A stretch of DNA of 64,000 nucleotides, taken from NCBI GenBank assembly GCA_030770425.1, contig JASJFT010000033.1:62001-126000 (forward strand), written 5' to 3'. The notes below the pieces were generated by a model. It made no database searches, was not told the origin of the DNA, and saw nothing but the letters and a program-made list of their open reading frames with translations. Both the position numbers and the translations under genes were made by a program. This DNA is from Darksidea phi (Eukaryota > Ascomycota > Dothideomycetes > Pleosporales > Lentitheciaceae). Shown here in pieces: positions 21,639 to 33,425 of the stretch. The number at the start of each line of letters is the position of its first letter. Positions within the stretch are counted from its first letter, which is position 1.

Positions 21639-22741
21639 TTAATATAATCGGTGCGGAGTGTCTTGGAACATACATCCTTCCGTCTCCTCGCCAACAAAAT
21701 CTTTGACGGTACACTGGTTAGCTGTGGCCATAGCCTGCTTTTTGATAGAGCCGCAGCCGTCGTAGAAGCACTCGGGCTTGTCCATAGCGCGCTGTAGCGC
21801 ATCACCCTTCCAACCGAACATATAATCGGCGTGGGTGCCGGCTCCATTTCCGGCGAAACTCCATACAAACGGATTAGGAGCACCCGAGGGCCACATGCTG
21901 TTAAACTTGGTTGTGTCCCAGACGGTCTCGTAGGTCACCTGTGGCACGCGGACAGGGTGAGACGATGGGCATGCAGGGGCATTCATAAATCCATCTGACT
22001 TGATAGTGTTGTACATGTGAGACTGGTGGTCCGGGCTATCGAGATTTTTGCCATCCCAGCATCTAGGTCCAATTAGTAGAAGCATAAATATCGGTGTAAA
22101 CGGGTTACTGACGCGGGAAAGTGGTGAGTAGTGAAGATACCACCTGAGCAAGGCTTGGTGGGGAAGTCGGGCATCTCTGCACCTCTGCTTTGCCCTTGCA
22201 GGCATTGGTAACGTAGGCCAACATGTGGACGTGAGCTCTCGGTCGGGCTACCCACCGTCATACGGAAACCCTGTAGAGTATCAGAATCTTGAACAGCCCT
22301 AAAGTTTATGGTTGAAATTACTGGTGGAAAAGATTTGATGGGTTGCTGTTTTATGTTATCCTTAGATAGATCGAATTGGGTATAGTAAACAGTAATTCCA
22401 CCTTGGGCACCGTTCGAATTTCCCAGGAGGGGCTGAACAGGAAGAACCGGCACGCGGTGGTAGGAGCCGTTTGTGGGATGCTTGAAATATAAGGTAGCAG
22501 TCCAGTAATTAGAAAAGTCTTCTGACATTTGACAGGTAGTGCAGGTAGCCCTCTCGCCGACATCTCCCGTCATGGTAGCGTTGAAGGCATTTCCGCCGAC
22601 GATATGGTGAACATGAGAAGATGGATTCGAGCCCGGTTGGACGACAGGATCAATGCGCTGTATGGTCAAAGTTGAGCATGGAAAGCGAAGACCGGCCTGA
22701 ACAGCCCCGATGAGCGCGAGGGCTGAAGAGAGTGACTTCAT
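21639..22741 (-). CDS. Secreted DUF1996 protein, 2 exons
   Basis: Exons on the complement: 22741-22113 and 22062-21639, 350 aa. The start is placed at MKSLSSALALIGAVQAG, a clear signal peptide. The frame is open further upstream, but that part is not hydrophobic in the same way. The DUF1996 hallmark DPVVQPG...SHVHHIVGGNAFN follows, with Cys pairs CTTC later and the CWDGKNLDSPDHQSHM block just after the intron. The intron has GTCAGT, CTAAT branch and CTAG ends. Proteins of this family are extracellular in fungi, some with a WSC domain, which is absent here. Molecular function is unknown. Confidence 0.88.
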
Positions 22742-24010
22742 CTCGGCGATGGACTGGTCTCGACGGTAGGAGTAGAAGAAAGCTAGCGGCTTGCAAGAGT
22801 AGGCGCAATCCCCAGTCCACTTGACTCTATATATCTGCATATGCTTTGATCCTCCTCCATCGGCATTTTCACAGAGGTACTATATTCTCTGACATCTAAT
22901 GCCTAGACGCGACGCAGCGGAGAGAGATGAGCAAAGAGGCCAATATAGCCTAACTCCGCTGTGAATCAACTCATATCCGCAATACAAGGATTATCATCCA
23001 GTGACATGGCGGTTTAATTGCATGGGCAAGCATTCTCGACTACGCCAATGATTATTTGAGGTGTCTCTTATGGTGCAGGTGATCGCCAGGTAATCACGAG
23101 GTTCCAGCAAGTCTGGAAGCGAGTTGTTGTGGGAAAGCAACTGAGGTGGAAGCCACGGACTGATGGAGGCGAGGGTAGGATACCGAAATGCGGGGAATTT
23201 ATCACGGCTTATCCCTGCTGCATGGCTTGTTTGGCAGCTACCGTAGATCTTATTGGCCACCTTCACTGCCACTAATTTTCCAAAGATTTGCATCAATCAC
23301 AAGCTACCAATTATGGCCCTTGTTCAGTTTCCCACGATTGTCCGTAAGCTAGCCGCGCATCTAAGTGGGCGCAGCCGACGCCTATGATTTTTTTAGCGGC
23401 CAGATCATTAAGAGCATATTGAGCTGCGTTGAGAACGATGTGATCATCATTTAGGTTTCGGCATTATGGTCCCTAGGGCGATAGCGCTGCGGAACGATTG
23501 CTGCGAGGTCGATCCTTCAGCTCTTAGAGATGTGGTTTTGCCATTCAATATAGCTACACTAGCTTCCGACGGTGATAGTTTCCTGGGCTAGAGTCTTCTC
23601 TAGACTCGCGACCAACTCCTTTTATTCTCCTAGTTCACCGGTCGCCTCCTTGCGTTGCCAGCCATGCCGCTCCCGCTTCAGTGCCCGACCACTGTTACCA
23701 GCGTCAGAAGCCCCTACTGATCGCGCGGGCGCTGTATGTATTATTCCTTCGGACAAGTTACAGAGCATAATATTAATACGGGGATTGCGATGGAACATGT
23801 TCAACCGTACACTATGGTGGGAAATTCGTGCACCACGAAACATACATCACCTGCATAAAAATTCCAACTGTCACTTCAACTCACGCTAGTACGAGTCCAC
23901 ACAGGTCAAGTAATACCACTCGTGCTGTCACACCCTGCGGCCCTCCCCATTTTCGGCAAGGTCTCATCCCATCTAAATCCATTACCTAGGCGACGGTGAC
24001 AATCCCTCTC
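22742..24010. other. Intergenic upstream of the DUF1996 gene
   Basis: About 1.27 kb. Short open frames at 22994-23296 (-) and 23572-23889 (+) show no family features. Nothing else recognised. Confidence 0.5.
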
Positions 24011-24454
24011 TCAGAGTGATATAAGTCCTCTTATAAAAGCTGCAACATTGATTAAGGCACAGGCAAAGTGCTCTATAATGGTATTGGTGCAGGGACAATT
24101 AGTAAAGAGATCTGCATGCCCAGCCATCATCCTCGCGATCTGGTAATTCACGCCCGATTGTGCGCCTAGACACCAAAGACGGACTGGTCTAACAACGATG
24201 TAGGTGTCGGTCGCTCCTTTTGGTCGCTGTCTTTCACGGAGTAGTACTGATCTCGCCAACGTTGACACCGCGTTTACGTAGTAGGCCTTTGCACGAGCGT
24301 CTTCGCTAGAATGCAAGTGTATCGAAGCTGAAGCCAGAATACAGTGGTAAATGGCGATGGATGATAGGTCATCGCGGTGAAAGACCATTCTGAGCAGCGT
24401 CTCACGAAGGTGGTCGCTAGAGTTATGGAAGGAGCTGAATAGGGTAGCCACCAT
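24011..24454 (-). pseudogene. Possible fragment of a fungal transcription-factor C-terminal domain
   Basis: 147-codon open frame. Its first half (HLRETLLRMVFHRDD, then IYHCILASASIHLHS) resembles the helical Fungal_trans_2 region of Zn2Cys6 regulators, where short-chain hydrophobic helices are followed by a tetratricopeptide-like stretch. No zinc finger is found nearby, and the frame opens directly from repeat B, so it is probably a remnant. The assignment is weak. Confidence 0.3.
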
Positions 24455-24541
24455 ATGCTGGACTGCAAGCTGGTTGGTGAAAATAACTCAGATAGCGTAA
24501 CATTGCGCTTACGATACGATACAAGCGCTGTCTCATTTGGG

Positions 24542-24803
24542 TTGGATTTGCATAGTGGGAGTCTCTTTGTAAGGTCCGCACGAAACACAGTAGGAGTTTG
24601 TATACAGTAGAGGTACCATACCTACACCTTATACACGATAATAGAGCTGTAGAGCTGTACATAGTAATACCGACGAGATAATGTTTCGAATATTGAGGCG
24701 ACGAGCAATGACATATGCTGCCGAACCGCAGAGCGTTGGAAGACCAACATCAGTAGCGATGAGTTAGCACACCCACCCTACCGCCCACAGTATAAAAATT
24801 GCC
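24542..24803 (+). repeat. Dispersed repeat family B, copy 1 (about 262 bp, ends in TATA-box-like sequence)
   Basis: Nearly the same sequence occurs at 38159-38433 (direct) and, partially, at 52168-52304 (inverted). The right end reads TATAAAAATTGCC. The copies differ largely by CA/TA and TG/TA exchanges, the RIP direction. It could be a solo LTR, a MITE or a duplicated promoter. No TG...CA ends with a 5-bp target duplication were identified. Confidence 0.85.
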
Positions 24804-26290
24804 GTCGAAAACTTAAATATATTGACTGCATGTTCTAAGAGAGGTGCACGTCAACACATATCCAACCCAAAACATACTAGCCCGAGCCCTGCTTTTGTCA
24901 ACAATACAGCGCGACCCCTTACTGCGCCCCCATTGCATCGAATGAGTAGTAGCCATCGCGTCGTCAAAAAGGTGACACAAAAAGGCATTTCGTCCCGAAT
25001 GCCGTTGGTTGCAGTCATTGCCTCAGGCTCACGTCACGGCATGACTGCGAGGGCAACGGCCCGAACGTCATGAAAGAGGGCGTGGCGCGTGCTTTGCGAA
25101 ATACCTTTTTAAAGTGTGTACATAATAGGCCCGCTGCTAGGTCTACAGCGCAAGTAAATTGCAATGGCATTGGAACTAGGCCCGTTTCGTTTCCCCGAAT
25201 ATGGTTGAGGGAAGGCGGTGTTCATGAGAAGACCAAGCGGTAAAATTGTTATTTGATTCGTCAACGACGCATATTGCTCGGTTTCTCAAAACCTGTCTTT
25301 GTCGGGGACAATCATCCAGCTCCCGATCAGCTTTCCATGCAATAATGTGGCGACGGAACAGGGTGAGCGAACGATGTGGTCTCGTTCGCCTATAGCCACT
25401 CATATGTGCTCGTTAAACGCTTCCGCCAGAATATCCTAGGCAGTGGCTCCGAGCCGTTCCCAGACGGGATGATACCGAAGATACATGCGAACCCACTCAT
25501 AATGTCACATGGGCTTCGAATGTACCGCCCCTCGTATTCATCAACGAACTCGCTGATTTCTTTGCAAACAACTGCAGCCTAGATCGTTTCACGGCGTTCC
25601 GTCACCCTCCCGCTTTTCTTGTACGCGACGATCCTGCTTCGCCGCTCATTAACGTCCTACCTAAGAGCGACGGCATCTCTCCCAAAGTAGCATCTCGGAA
25701 AGAAAACGAAAGAGACCAAAAGTAAAGATGTCCCAACCCAAACACCAGCGCTAGCCCACATCACGGACAAGCACCCTGGCATTGGTCAATATTAACGCGA
25801 AAGCTTGGAGCGGATATCGTTCTACCTCTTTTGACAAACGAGTCTCTCATTGAGATGGAAAGACGACGTATACTGAAGAGGATTTTGTGTTGTTTGTATT
25901 TGACGTTACTAAGAAAGTAAGGACTGGAAGAGTAGGTATAGTGCCTTTATTGAAGGCATGTTTACGAATGGCAATTTGTTCGGAAGATGCGGGATGTGAA
26001 GTGAGACGGAAGGCTGATCGAGCTTGAGGCTAGGTAGTACCAACTGGCTACGCGTTTTGCGCTAGGCGGTAGCTAGCCATATGGTATCGTTCCTTCTGAT
26101 CCGAACAATGTATCGTCAATCCAACCAGATTGCCGTTTACAATGAGATGAGTGATATACTTATGTGATATGTAAATGTTCCACCCTCTTACTGTGGTCGC
26201 GCACTTTTGGGGCTCAAACTCGTGTTGAATGTACCCCGTACTACACATGCGCTCATGCCAATACAGCCAGCGGATAAAGCTTGCATTGGC
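24804..26290. other. Intergenic with repeat A remnant, no gene recognised
   Basis: Holds dispersed repeat A copy 3 (24938-24998, with a further match around 25005-25022). The 25100-26290 part has only short open frames without family features and probably includes the 3' flank of the Gemin2-like gene. Confidence 0.5.
24938..24998 (-). repeat. Dispersed repeat family A, copy 3 with 18-bp deletion
   Basis: Matches the 16238 copy on both sides of an 18-bp gap that removes the codons for GLFREF and keeps frame. Flanking similarity (GGTTGCAG...ATTGCCT) continues for about 20 bp after a short unrelated stretch. Confidence 0.8.
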
Positions 26291-28460
26291 TCACCATACC
26301 TCCCTAAAGCGCAGTAGATCCTTCTGCCCGTAGCACTCGGCAACCACAGTCAGAATCATATCGATAGTTACGCGAGTATTTAGATCGACAGGATCGGTCT
26401 GCTGTCTGCCGGCTTCGGAATCCTCGGGTTTCTCTGTCTTGGTTATGTTTTCAGCTACATCAAGCTGTTTGCAAGGTTCAGGGGCATCTTCGGCACCCTC
26501 ACTGGTATTCATCTGCGCTTGAAGCAAGCCTTCTGAGGGCTTGGAAGCCTGTATCGCTCCGTCTGCTTCGCATGGAAGGGTTGCTGGAGTCTCGCCGTAC
26601 GTGAAGCTTCCATTCATCTTGACCTTAGCAAGCCCTTGCTCACGCATCCTCTGGCGTTGCATTTCTGCTTCCGCCCGCGATGCATATACTTGCGCAGGTG
26701 GCGCCGCAGGCCTTGCTCCAGGGCTCTCCCTTTCCTGGTCTACTTTAGACGCCGCTCTATGGTGCCCTTCCTGGTATTGTCTGTCTGCGACGCGACAATT
26801 TGAGTCTTTGCAGGTCTTGCCATTGTGACGGTGACGACTCCCTTGCCGCGGTGCATCGCGAACATGAAAGCCTTGCCTAGAACCTTTGAGGGGCGGCACG
26901 GAGGGTTGGATGAGTCGATCGCCGAGTTGGGCTAGGAGCCGTGCTCGCGCTTCTTCGACATTGGCAGCCTCGTCTTCTACTTCCGTTTTGGCATCCTCGC
27001 GTACTATGCCTTCATCTTCAGACATCGACATTTCTGCACTATCGTCGCTGCTGTCATTCTTTTTCCCTGCTCGCGGAAGCATATCAGCTTCGCGCTCATC
27101 GGCTCCATCGGCCTGTGCAGCTAGGCTATTAGCGCCATTCTGCGGGATGAATGACGCATCTGATTGTGTACCGCCGGGCTGCTCATTGACTTCCCCTTCC
27201 TCGTCTTGGTGGCGCTCCTCCGCTTCCGGTGGCAGTTCACCAGAACTTTCGTTTTCCACCATGTGTGGATCACCGCCAGCTCCATCTTCCTCCTCCTCAC
27301 CATCAGTGGCCTCCCCATCCACATCCCAATCCTCAACCTCCTCGTCTTCATCTTCGCTGAGCGGGCTTTGCCATGCACCGCTGCGTAGACGCACGCTAAG
27401 CTGACCAGCTTTGTGACCCAGATCGCGAATTCGCCCAATTCGATAGTGATCTAAAGTTCCCTTCTCCCCCGCCAGAGCCAGCAGTGTCCATATCCAACAG
27501 CTCTTCTGTCTTGAGATGGTCTGGTAGCGGTCTAGTGTTTCCGCGCAGGATTCCAATGCGCAGAAAAGGTTATATTCAGAGATATGGGCCACACGCGCCG
27601 GTGTTGGAAAGCCCTGATCAAGGGTACGTAACCACGCCTTTCTCGATGATGGTGGCTTCATATCGGTATATTTTGATGGATCAGCTTCCACCAATGTTGC
27701 TAGCTCCTTAGGATCCGCGTTGGCAAGCGTCTCTCGGAGCACTTGATAACGCCTTAGCAGAGAGTTGTAGTACTGCTTCTGAGGGTCTAGATCGTCCGCA
27801 TCCTCCGACCTGCAGTCGCGGGGAAGTCGCATCGAACGTAGGTTTACAGCAACCCAAGTGCCATCGTGGTACACTGCCCGGTAGTCTCCGCGGCCGTTGT
27901 TATACATGGAGCGATCGAGCCCATCTTCAGGGATTTCGGAGGTTGCGACGAGTAGTTTTGGGATCGTTGAAGCTTCGGATCTATCCCATAGGTAAGCTGT
28001 GCGTTCAAATGTCAATGTAGGTGTTGGAAGCAAGTCGCGTGAGCGCTCACCTCACACTCCGAAGGTAGGCAAGAGCCTCCTTTGTAGCCTCATCTGTGGC
28101 CTCATCTGAGGACCCTTCTTCATCTAGTTCAGGGAACATTGACTGCATACCGCAGTCACGGACTGGCCGTCTAATGCGGCGGGGATCGGCAGCGAGAGGC
28201 TTCTGCGAAGTGAAGGACGCATTAGGTATGTGCACATCCTTCGGTCGCTTACTTTCGGGCTCGCCATCGTCTTCCAAGTCGGATATTTCCGCTTCTTCGA
28301 GCTTCCGCTTGGTCGAGTCGGCGGTGGGGGTTGCAGGTACAGGTTCTTGCTTCGACGACGTTTGGGCGGTGAGTGCTGCAAGGAAGTCGTCAGGTCGGCG
28401 GAGTTTATTGTATGTACCGCCATCCTTGGTGACGGCCAAGTTTACGCCAGAATGCGACAT
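26291..28460 (-). CDS. Gemin2/SIP1-family protein (SMN-complex, snRNP assembly), 2 exons
   Basis: Exons on the complement: 28460-28051 and 27980-26291, 699 aa. The splice (GTGAGC ... GATAG) joins to give EALAYLRSVRSEASTIPKLLVA, the characteristic N-terminal block of fungal Gemin2 homologs. A helical domain follows with WIWTLLALAGEKGTLDHY and IRDLGHKAGQLSVRLR. Then comes a long acidic low-complexity middle and the conserved end CYGQKDLLRFREVW. Gemin2 holds the Sm ring during spliceosomal snRNP assembly. The insert of about 300 acidic and Gln-rich residues makes it larger than animal Gemin2. The frame is open 51 codons before the ATG at 28460 but has no earlier ATG. Confidence 0.8.
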
Positions 28461-29974
28461 TCTGATCTCGTGGTGTCTGCCTTTGCAGTTGGCGCTGTCA
28501 AGTTGAAGATCGACGTCTACGTCAAGCGTGTCTACGCCAAAAAGCTTTTTAAAGTAGGGGCTTATGGTCCGTGCGAACCCTGGGCCTCGCTTTTCACACT
28601 CCCCATCTTGCAACGAGTCTTATGCCGGTAACAGATTATTTAAATATGTACCCTTTCAACTTTTAATAGTAAGGTATTGGCTTACTATAGTTCAGCCGAG
28701 TAATGGGAATCAGGGTTCGGTTTCGGAGAGAGTCTAAGGCATTATATATTTCCCTTTTCTTTTCATCTTCAAACTCCTTTTTGGTAGCCTACTCTATACA
28801 AGCGGGTAAGAATGGCTTAAACTAGAGGGGAGGGGGGAGAGGCGGTTACGTCCGTGAAGAGGGTAAATAATCGACGCCACCCCCCAAAACGAATTCGTCA
28901 TCCTCACAGTCCACTTTCTCTCGCCTCGACTCCTTGACGCGGTACTTGAAATGCGTCGCCGTCGGCATAGTAGCTACTATCGCTCGGACGATAGGAGAAT
29001 GTATAGTGCCTAGATCTTGCTGGATACTTAATAATGTCGACGCTTCGATCAGCCGCCGAAAAGAGGGTAGTAATATCTAGGTACTTGCGCGCTTTAAGTT
29101 CCACCGCCCTGTAACGTTTATCGCGGCCAGTTATTCAGCTTGGGATGATATTAATAACTCTTCGCGTCCAGCGCTTCACTATTGCCATAACGGCTTTAGT
29201 AAGTATACGGAAGGGGATTGTGTTATTGGGGTACAGCATCTACACTTCGGAACGGCTTTTGAAAATAACGCACAACAGAGTTGTGCAGGATTGGAGCTGG
29301 CTGCGTGTCCGGGTCATCGAGGGTCCAAGTGCACACATGTTCATCGCTTTGGGGAATACAGGGGACCGCTGAAACCCTGCCTTAATAGACCAGAGGGGAA
29401 GCCAGCCACCTGTCCTCATCAGATTCCGTGTTTCTGAGCTATTGGTATTCTCTTGCGTCTGAGCTTCATGTTGCGTGTTGCCTCGATGAACACTTGCGGT
29501 GCGCTCTAAACGTTGGTGTATTAGTCCTGTACGTTCTCTCGTCGAACCGCTATAGTCAAAGCATGGATCCACGATGACAAAAGATGGCCTCACTAGCGGA
29601 AGACGGTGCTCTTCACGCGCTCGGCTGCGGATAGTGCGTGCGCATGAGCTGCTTAGTCATGGCCAGGGCGGAGTTCATGACGTCAGGTGCGGAGCGAGAC
29701 AAAGAAGGGAATCGGTGAGATCGGTCTGTTATGCTGTCCTCTAGTGGAGCAGCTAGACCGGTGGAGCTGGCTTCCCCAGCTTTCTCCATCGGTAGCAAGC
29801 ACCGCTAAGCGCACAGACCACCCGAGCTCTCCGTGCACTATGACAGTGAGGGGGAGCTGTCAACCACCGTCCCCCGTCCCCCGTCCACCGTCCACCGTCA
29901 TTGTCGGATCCGTCAACAGCCTCGTCGTGTCCCTTTACCCTCAATTGCATAGCTCAGCTCTCGCCGTCATCAAC
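28461..29974. other. Intergenic between divergent Gemin2-like and NIPSNAP genes
   Basis: 1.5 kb with no convincing gene. The stretch 29860-29900 contains a CCGTCCCC / CCGTCCACC short repeat in the NIPSNAP promoter. Open frames at 29240-29593 and 29687 onwards lack coding features. Confidence 0.5.
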
Positions 29975-31139
29975 ATGCTCACACGTCGACTTTGTGCGAG
30001 TGTGCGCGCCACTGCCCCCGCACAACACTCGACCGCCGTCCATTCGCGCTCGTTCGCCGCCCTCGCTGCAGCACAGAGCCCAGCTCGAGCCCCAGCCCTC
30101 GCCGACGTCAAGCCCGACGGTGCCTCGGCCTTCAGCGAGCGACAGAAGGAATTCCGCGAGGGTCTTATCGCGGCTCAGAAGAAGAAGGAGCAGCAAGAAA
30201 GTCAGTTTCATTCCTCCGGTGGTCTGTCTGCGTCCGACGCCTCTGCTGGCGAATTCTGTTTTGGCTGAGACTCTAGAATCACTAACATCTTTCATCGCAG
30301 GAGACGCACGAGCACGTGAGCAAGATGACAAGAAGAAGGGTGGTGCTCTAAAGACGCTCATCTACGGTACACCCGAGGGACGGGAGCTCGACCACGACAT
30401 CGAGCGAAGCTTCTCTCAAGTCTTGGCTCGCGGAAAGTACGTCCATTCAATCGTCTTCCACGAGGTCAAGCCCGAAAAGGTCGACGAGTACACGGAGCTG
30501 GTTGGGGAGTGGTACCCGAAGATGGCATCGCTGCCAGAGAACAAAGTCCATCTGGTAGGCAGCTGGAGGACCGAGGTGGGCGACTGCGATACATTTGGTG
30601 AGATCTCGCCAACCTGCCCCCCATTGAGGCTCAGTTCTGATATTTTCATCACAGTCCACATCTGGGAATACCAGCGATACGAAGGCTATCATGCTTCGCT
30701 TCATGCCATCCACCACCACCCGGAATTCCCCGAATTTGACAGCAAACTGAAGACGCTGATCAACGGCAAGCGCTCCTCGCTCATGCAGGAATTCTCCTTC
30801 TGGCCCACGACCCCGCCGCGTCAATTAGGCGGCCTTTTTGAGCTTCGATCCTATACCCTGCATCCTGGGAACTTGCTCGAGTGGGAGACACACTGGAGGC
30901 GCGGTCTAAAGGCGCGTAGGGAGGTTATGGAGGGTGTGGGTGCTTGGTTCGTGCAGATTGGCGAGCTCAACACGGTGCACCACTTGTGGCAGTTTGCCAA
31001 TCTTGAGGAGCGCAAGATCCGCCGTGAACAGAGCTGGAGCGTTGAAGGCTGGGGCGAGACGGTGCACAAGACGGTGCCCCTCATCCAGTCCATGAAGAGC
31101 CGAATCCTCATCCCATGCCCGTGGAGCCCGGTCGCATGA
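29975..31139 (+). CDS. NIPSNAP-family mitochondrial protein, 3 exons
   Basis: Exons: 29975-30200, 30301-30597, 30655-31139, 335 aa. The N-terminus is Arg/Ala/Ser-rich without acids (MLTRRLCASVRATAPAQ), as expected for a mitochondrial presequence. Two dimeric alpha-beta-barrel NIPSNAP repeats follow: one around YVHSIVFHEVKPEKVDEY, the second around GGLFELRSYTLHPGNLLEWE with WQFANLEER near the end. NIPSNAP proteins are mitochondrial, and their animal members are mitophagy signals, while the fungal role is unclear. All intron ends are canonical. The chosen ATG is the first in the frame that yields the presequence. Confidence 0.9.
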
Positions 31140-31613
31140 GCATCCCTGCGCTATCAGGCAAAATCACTCAAACAAGCGACGATTCGGGTGGGAAAGGGCA
31201 CAGTGCCGAGGAGGACAGGTGATATTCAAGCGTCGGTTCGGGCGAGGGACAATGTAGCATATTTCAACTAGGAACGTAGATGGCAGCAAGGGCTTCACAC
31301 CCGGCGTTGCGATCGTGTAGTCAAGGTTCACAATAAAAATTTTGCTAAGAGTTTTACAGGTCTGAACCACAGTCACGTCCTTGTCGCTGTGTAGACTGAT
31401 GCTTGACTGGCGCATGTTCCGTGGGTGTAGCGACCTCTGTGTTGTTGGCCAACCCCACCCACGTCATCAGCTTTCAATCACGAGCCAAACGCGACAATTT
31501 TGCAGGGTTTCGACCTGGCCAAGTTTCGCGCACCACCGCACCACGACCGCAACACATTCTCCCCTCACAATCTCGTACTTTCGCATCGCTTAGACGCGAT
31601 ACATAACGCTAAA
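31140..31613. promoter_or_regulatory. Intergenic / EPT1-like gene promoter
   Basis: 474 bp between tandem genes. There is a CT/CA-rich leader just before the ATG at 31614, and no other element was recognised. Confidence 0.5.
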
Positions 31614-33112
31614 ATGGTGTACATACGGCAGGACAAGCTCCCAAAGCTCAAAGAGTACAAGTATCAGGGCGTCGACCACAGTCTGGTTTCGCAGTATATC
31701 CTGAAGCCTTTCTATACGCATATCGTCATCAAATGCTTTCCCATGTGGATGGCGTGAGTAAACAGCACCGGAATCATGGAGAACTGGAGAGCTAACGAGC
31801 ATGCAGACCGAATCTTGTGAGTGTCCCCGGGTCCGCCCCCCTCCGCCGAACGAACGGCTTTACGAGCCTCCAGACGCGTCGAATACGGGTATACTGATAG
31901 CCGAGTACAGATCACGACATTGGGCTTTTCGTTTGTCGTAGTCAACTTCCTGACGATGCTGTGGTACACGCCGACGCTTGACCAAGACTGTCCGCAGTGG
32001 GTCTACGCCAGCTGGGCGGTAGGGCTGTTCCTATACCAGACGTTTGATGCGGTGGATGGAAGTCAGGCGCGCCGAACGCGTCAGAGCGGACCGCTGGGAG
32101 AGCTGTTCGACCACGGTGTCGATGCAGTCAATACCACGCTAGAGGTTCTTCTCTTCGCCGCCACAATGAATCTAGGACAGGGCTGGAAGACGGTCCTCAC
32201 GCTCTTTGCTTGTGAGTTGATCCAACGACTGGTAGTAAGGCCATTAACGCCATGCAGCGCTCTTGACCTTCTACGTTCAAACTTGGGACGAATACCATAC
32301 GCATACGCTCACACTCGGCGTGATTTCCGGTCCCGTTGAAGGAATTCTCACACTCTGCATCGTCTATGCGCTTACGGCATATCTGGGTGGTGGCAGCTTT
32401 TGGCAACAGTCTATGCTTGCGAGCCTGGGAATCAGTAAATTCGAGTTTATTCCGGATGCGGTTTACGACCTTGCATGGAATGAGTGGTATATGGTTTATG
32501 GCGGCATTGTGCTAGTCTTCAACACCGTTAGCAGGTGAGTCGCTCGGCAACCATGTCTTGTATCTTGCGAAACCGGTGGTTTTCTAACATATGTACAGCG
32601 CCATTAATGTTATGAAAGCCCGCCGTGCCCGCGGTCAACGCACCCGCGTCGCCCTCCTCGGCCTCCTTACCTTCGGAGCCGCATGGACCCTCATCCCGCT
32701 CTATCTCTACCTACAACCCGTGATCCTCCGCCAACATCTTGTTCCGTTCACCTTCTATGCCGGCCTCATCAATGCCTACTCCGTCGGCCGTATGATCATC
32801 TCCCATCTCACAAAGTCCCGCTTCCCCCGTGGCAACGTGCTCATCTACCCGCTCATCTACGGTGTCGCCGATTCGCTTGGCCCCTGGCTACAGCAACATG
32901 TCGGCTTTGGCTGGCCGAGCGCTCTAGGCAACGATGTCTATCAGGTTGCCTTCGTGTTCATGTGTCTCGGCCTGGCAATTGGTGTGCATGGAAGCTTCAT
33001 CATTGATGTTATCTGGACGATTTGCGATTATCTGGACATTTGGTGTTTGACGATCAAGTACCCACATCAGGAGGGGAAAGAGAACCAAGAGAAGGTGAAG
33101 AAGGGGCAATAG
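31614..33112 (+). CDS. EPT1: CDP-choline/ethanolamine:diacylglycerol phosphotransferase, 5 exons incl. a 10-nt microexon
   Basis: Exons: 31614-31753, 31807-31816, 31911-32211, 32258-32534, 32599-33112, 413 aa. The CDP-alcohol phosphatidyltransferase signature is complete: DGSQARR, then G eight residues on, then ELFDHGVD. The protein has several membrane helices, for example ITTLGFSFVVVNFLTM. It completes the Kennedy pathway in the ER, moving phosphocholine or phosphoethanolamine from CDP-alcohol to diacylglycerol. The second exon is only 10 nt and supplies the end of Ala plus Pro-Asn-Leu. Without it the conserved APNLITTLGF block is broken, so it is well supported. Choline versus ethanolamine preference cannot be told from sequence. 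Confidence 0.92.
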
Positions 33113-33425
33113 ATGGTAGACTCGATGTAGAGTTCCAGAGAGAGGGCTACAATGGAAGAGGTGGACTAATTGTGCACAAGGTTGTTGATGGTCTCTGGAA
33201 ATTATATGCATAAACATCAAGGAGGTAATGGAATTGCATGAGCAGGCTTGATTACTGGGAGAGCGCAATGCGCGAGAAGAATATACCCCAACGTTTCTCA
33301 TAACTAGGTGGCAAATTCCATTTTGTTCTCTTTTTTTGAGCATTTAATCACCGAAACCACACTCTCTTGACGTCTGATCGACAGCTGTCGAAGGTATTCT
33401 CTAGGATTCGCCGAATGTTGCTGCC
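33113..33425. other. Convergent 3' intergenic
   Basis: Region between the 3' ends of the EPT1-like gene and the Gly/Arg-rich gene. Nothing recognised. Confidence 0.5.

Noticed and set aside
26541..27404. Plus-strand frames opposite the Gemin2-like gene
   Set aside because: They mirror the acidic low-complexity region; Ser/Cys-rich composition is the expected antisense effect.
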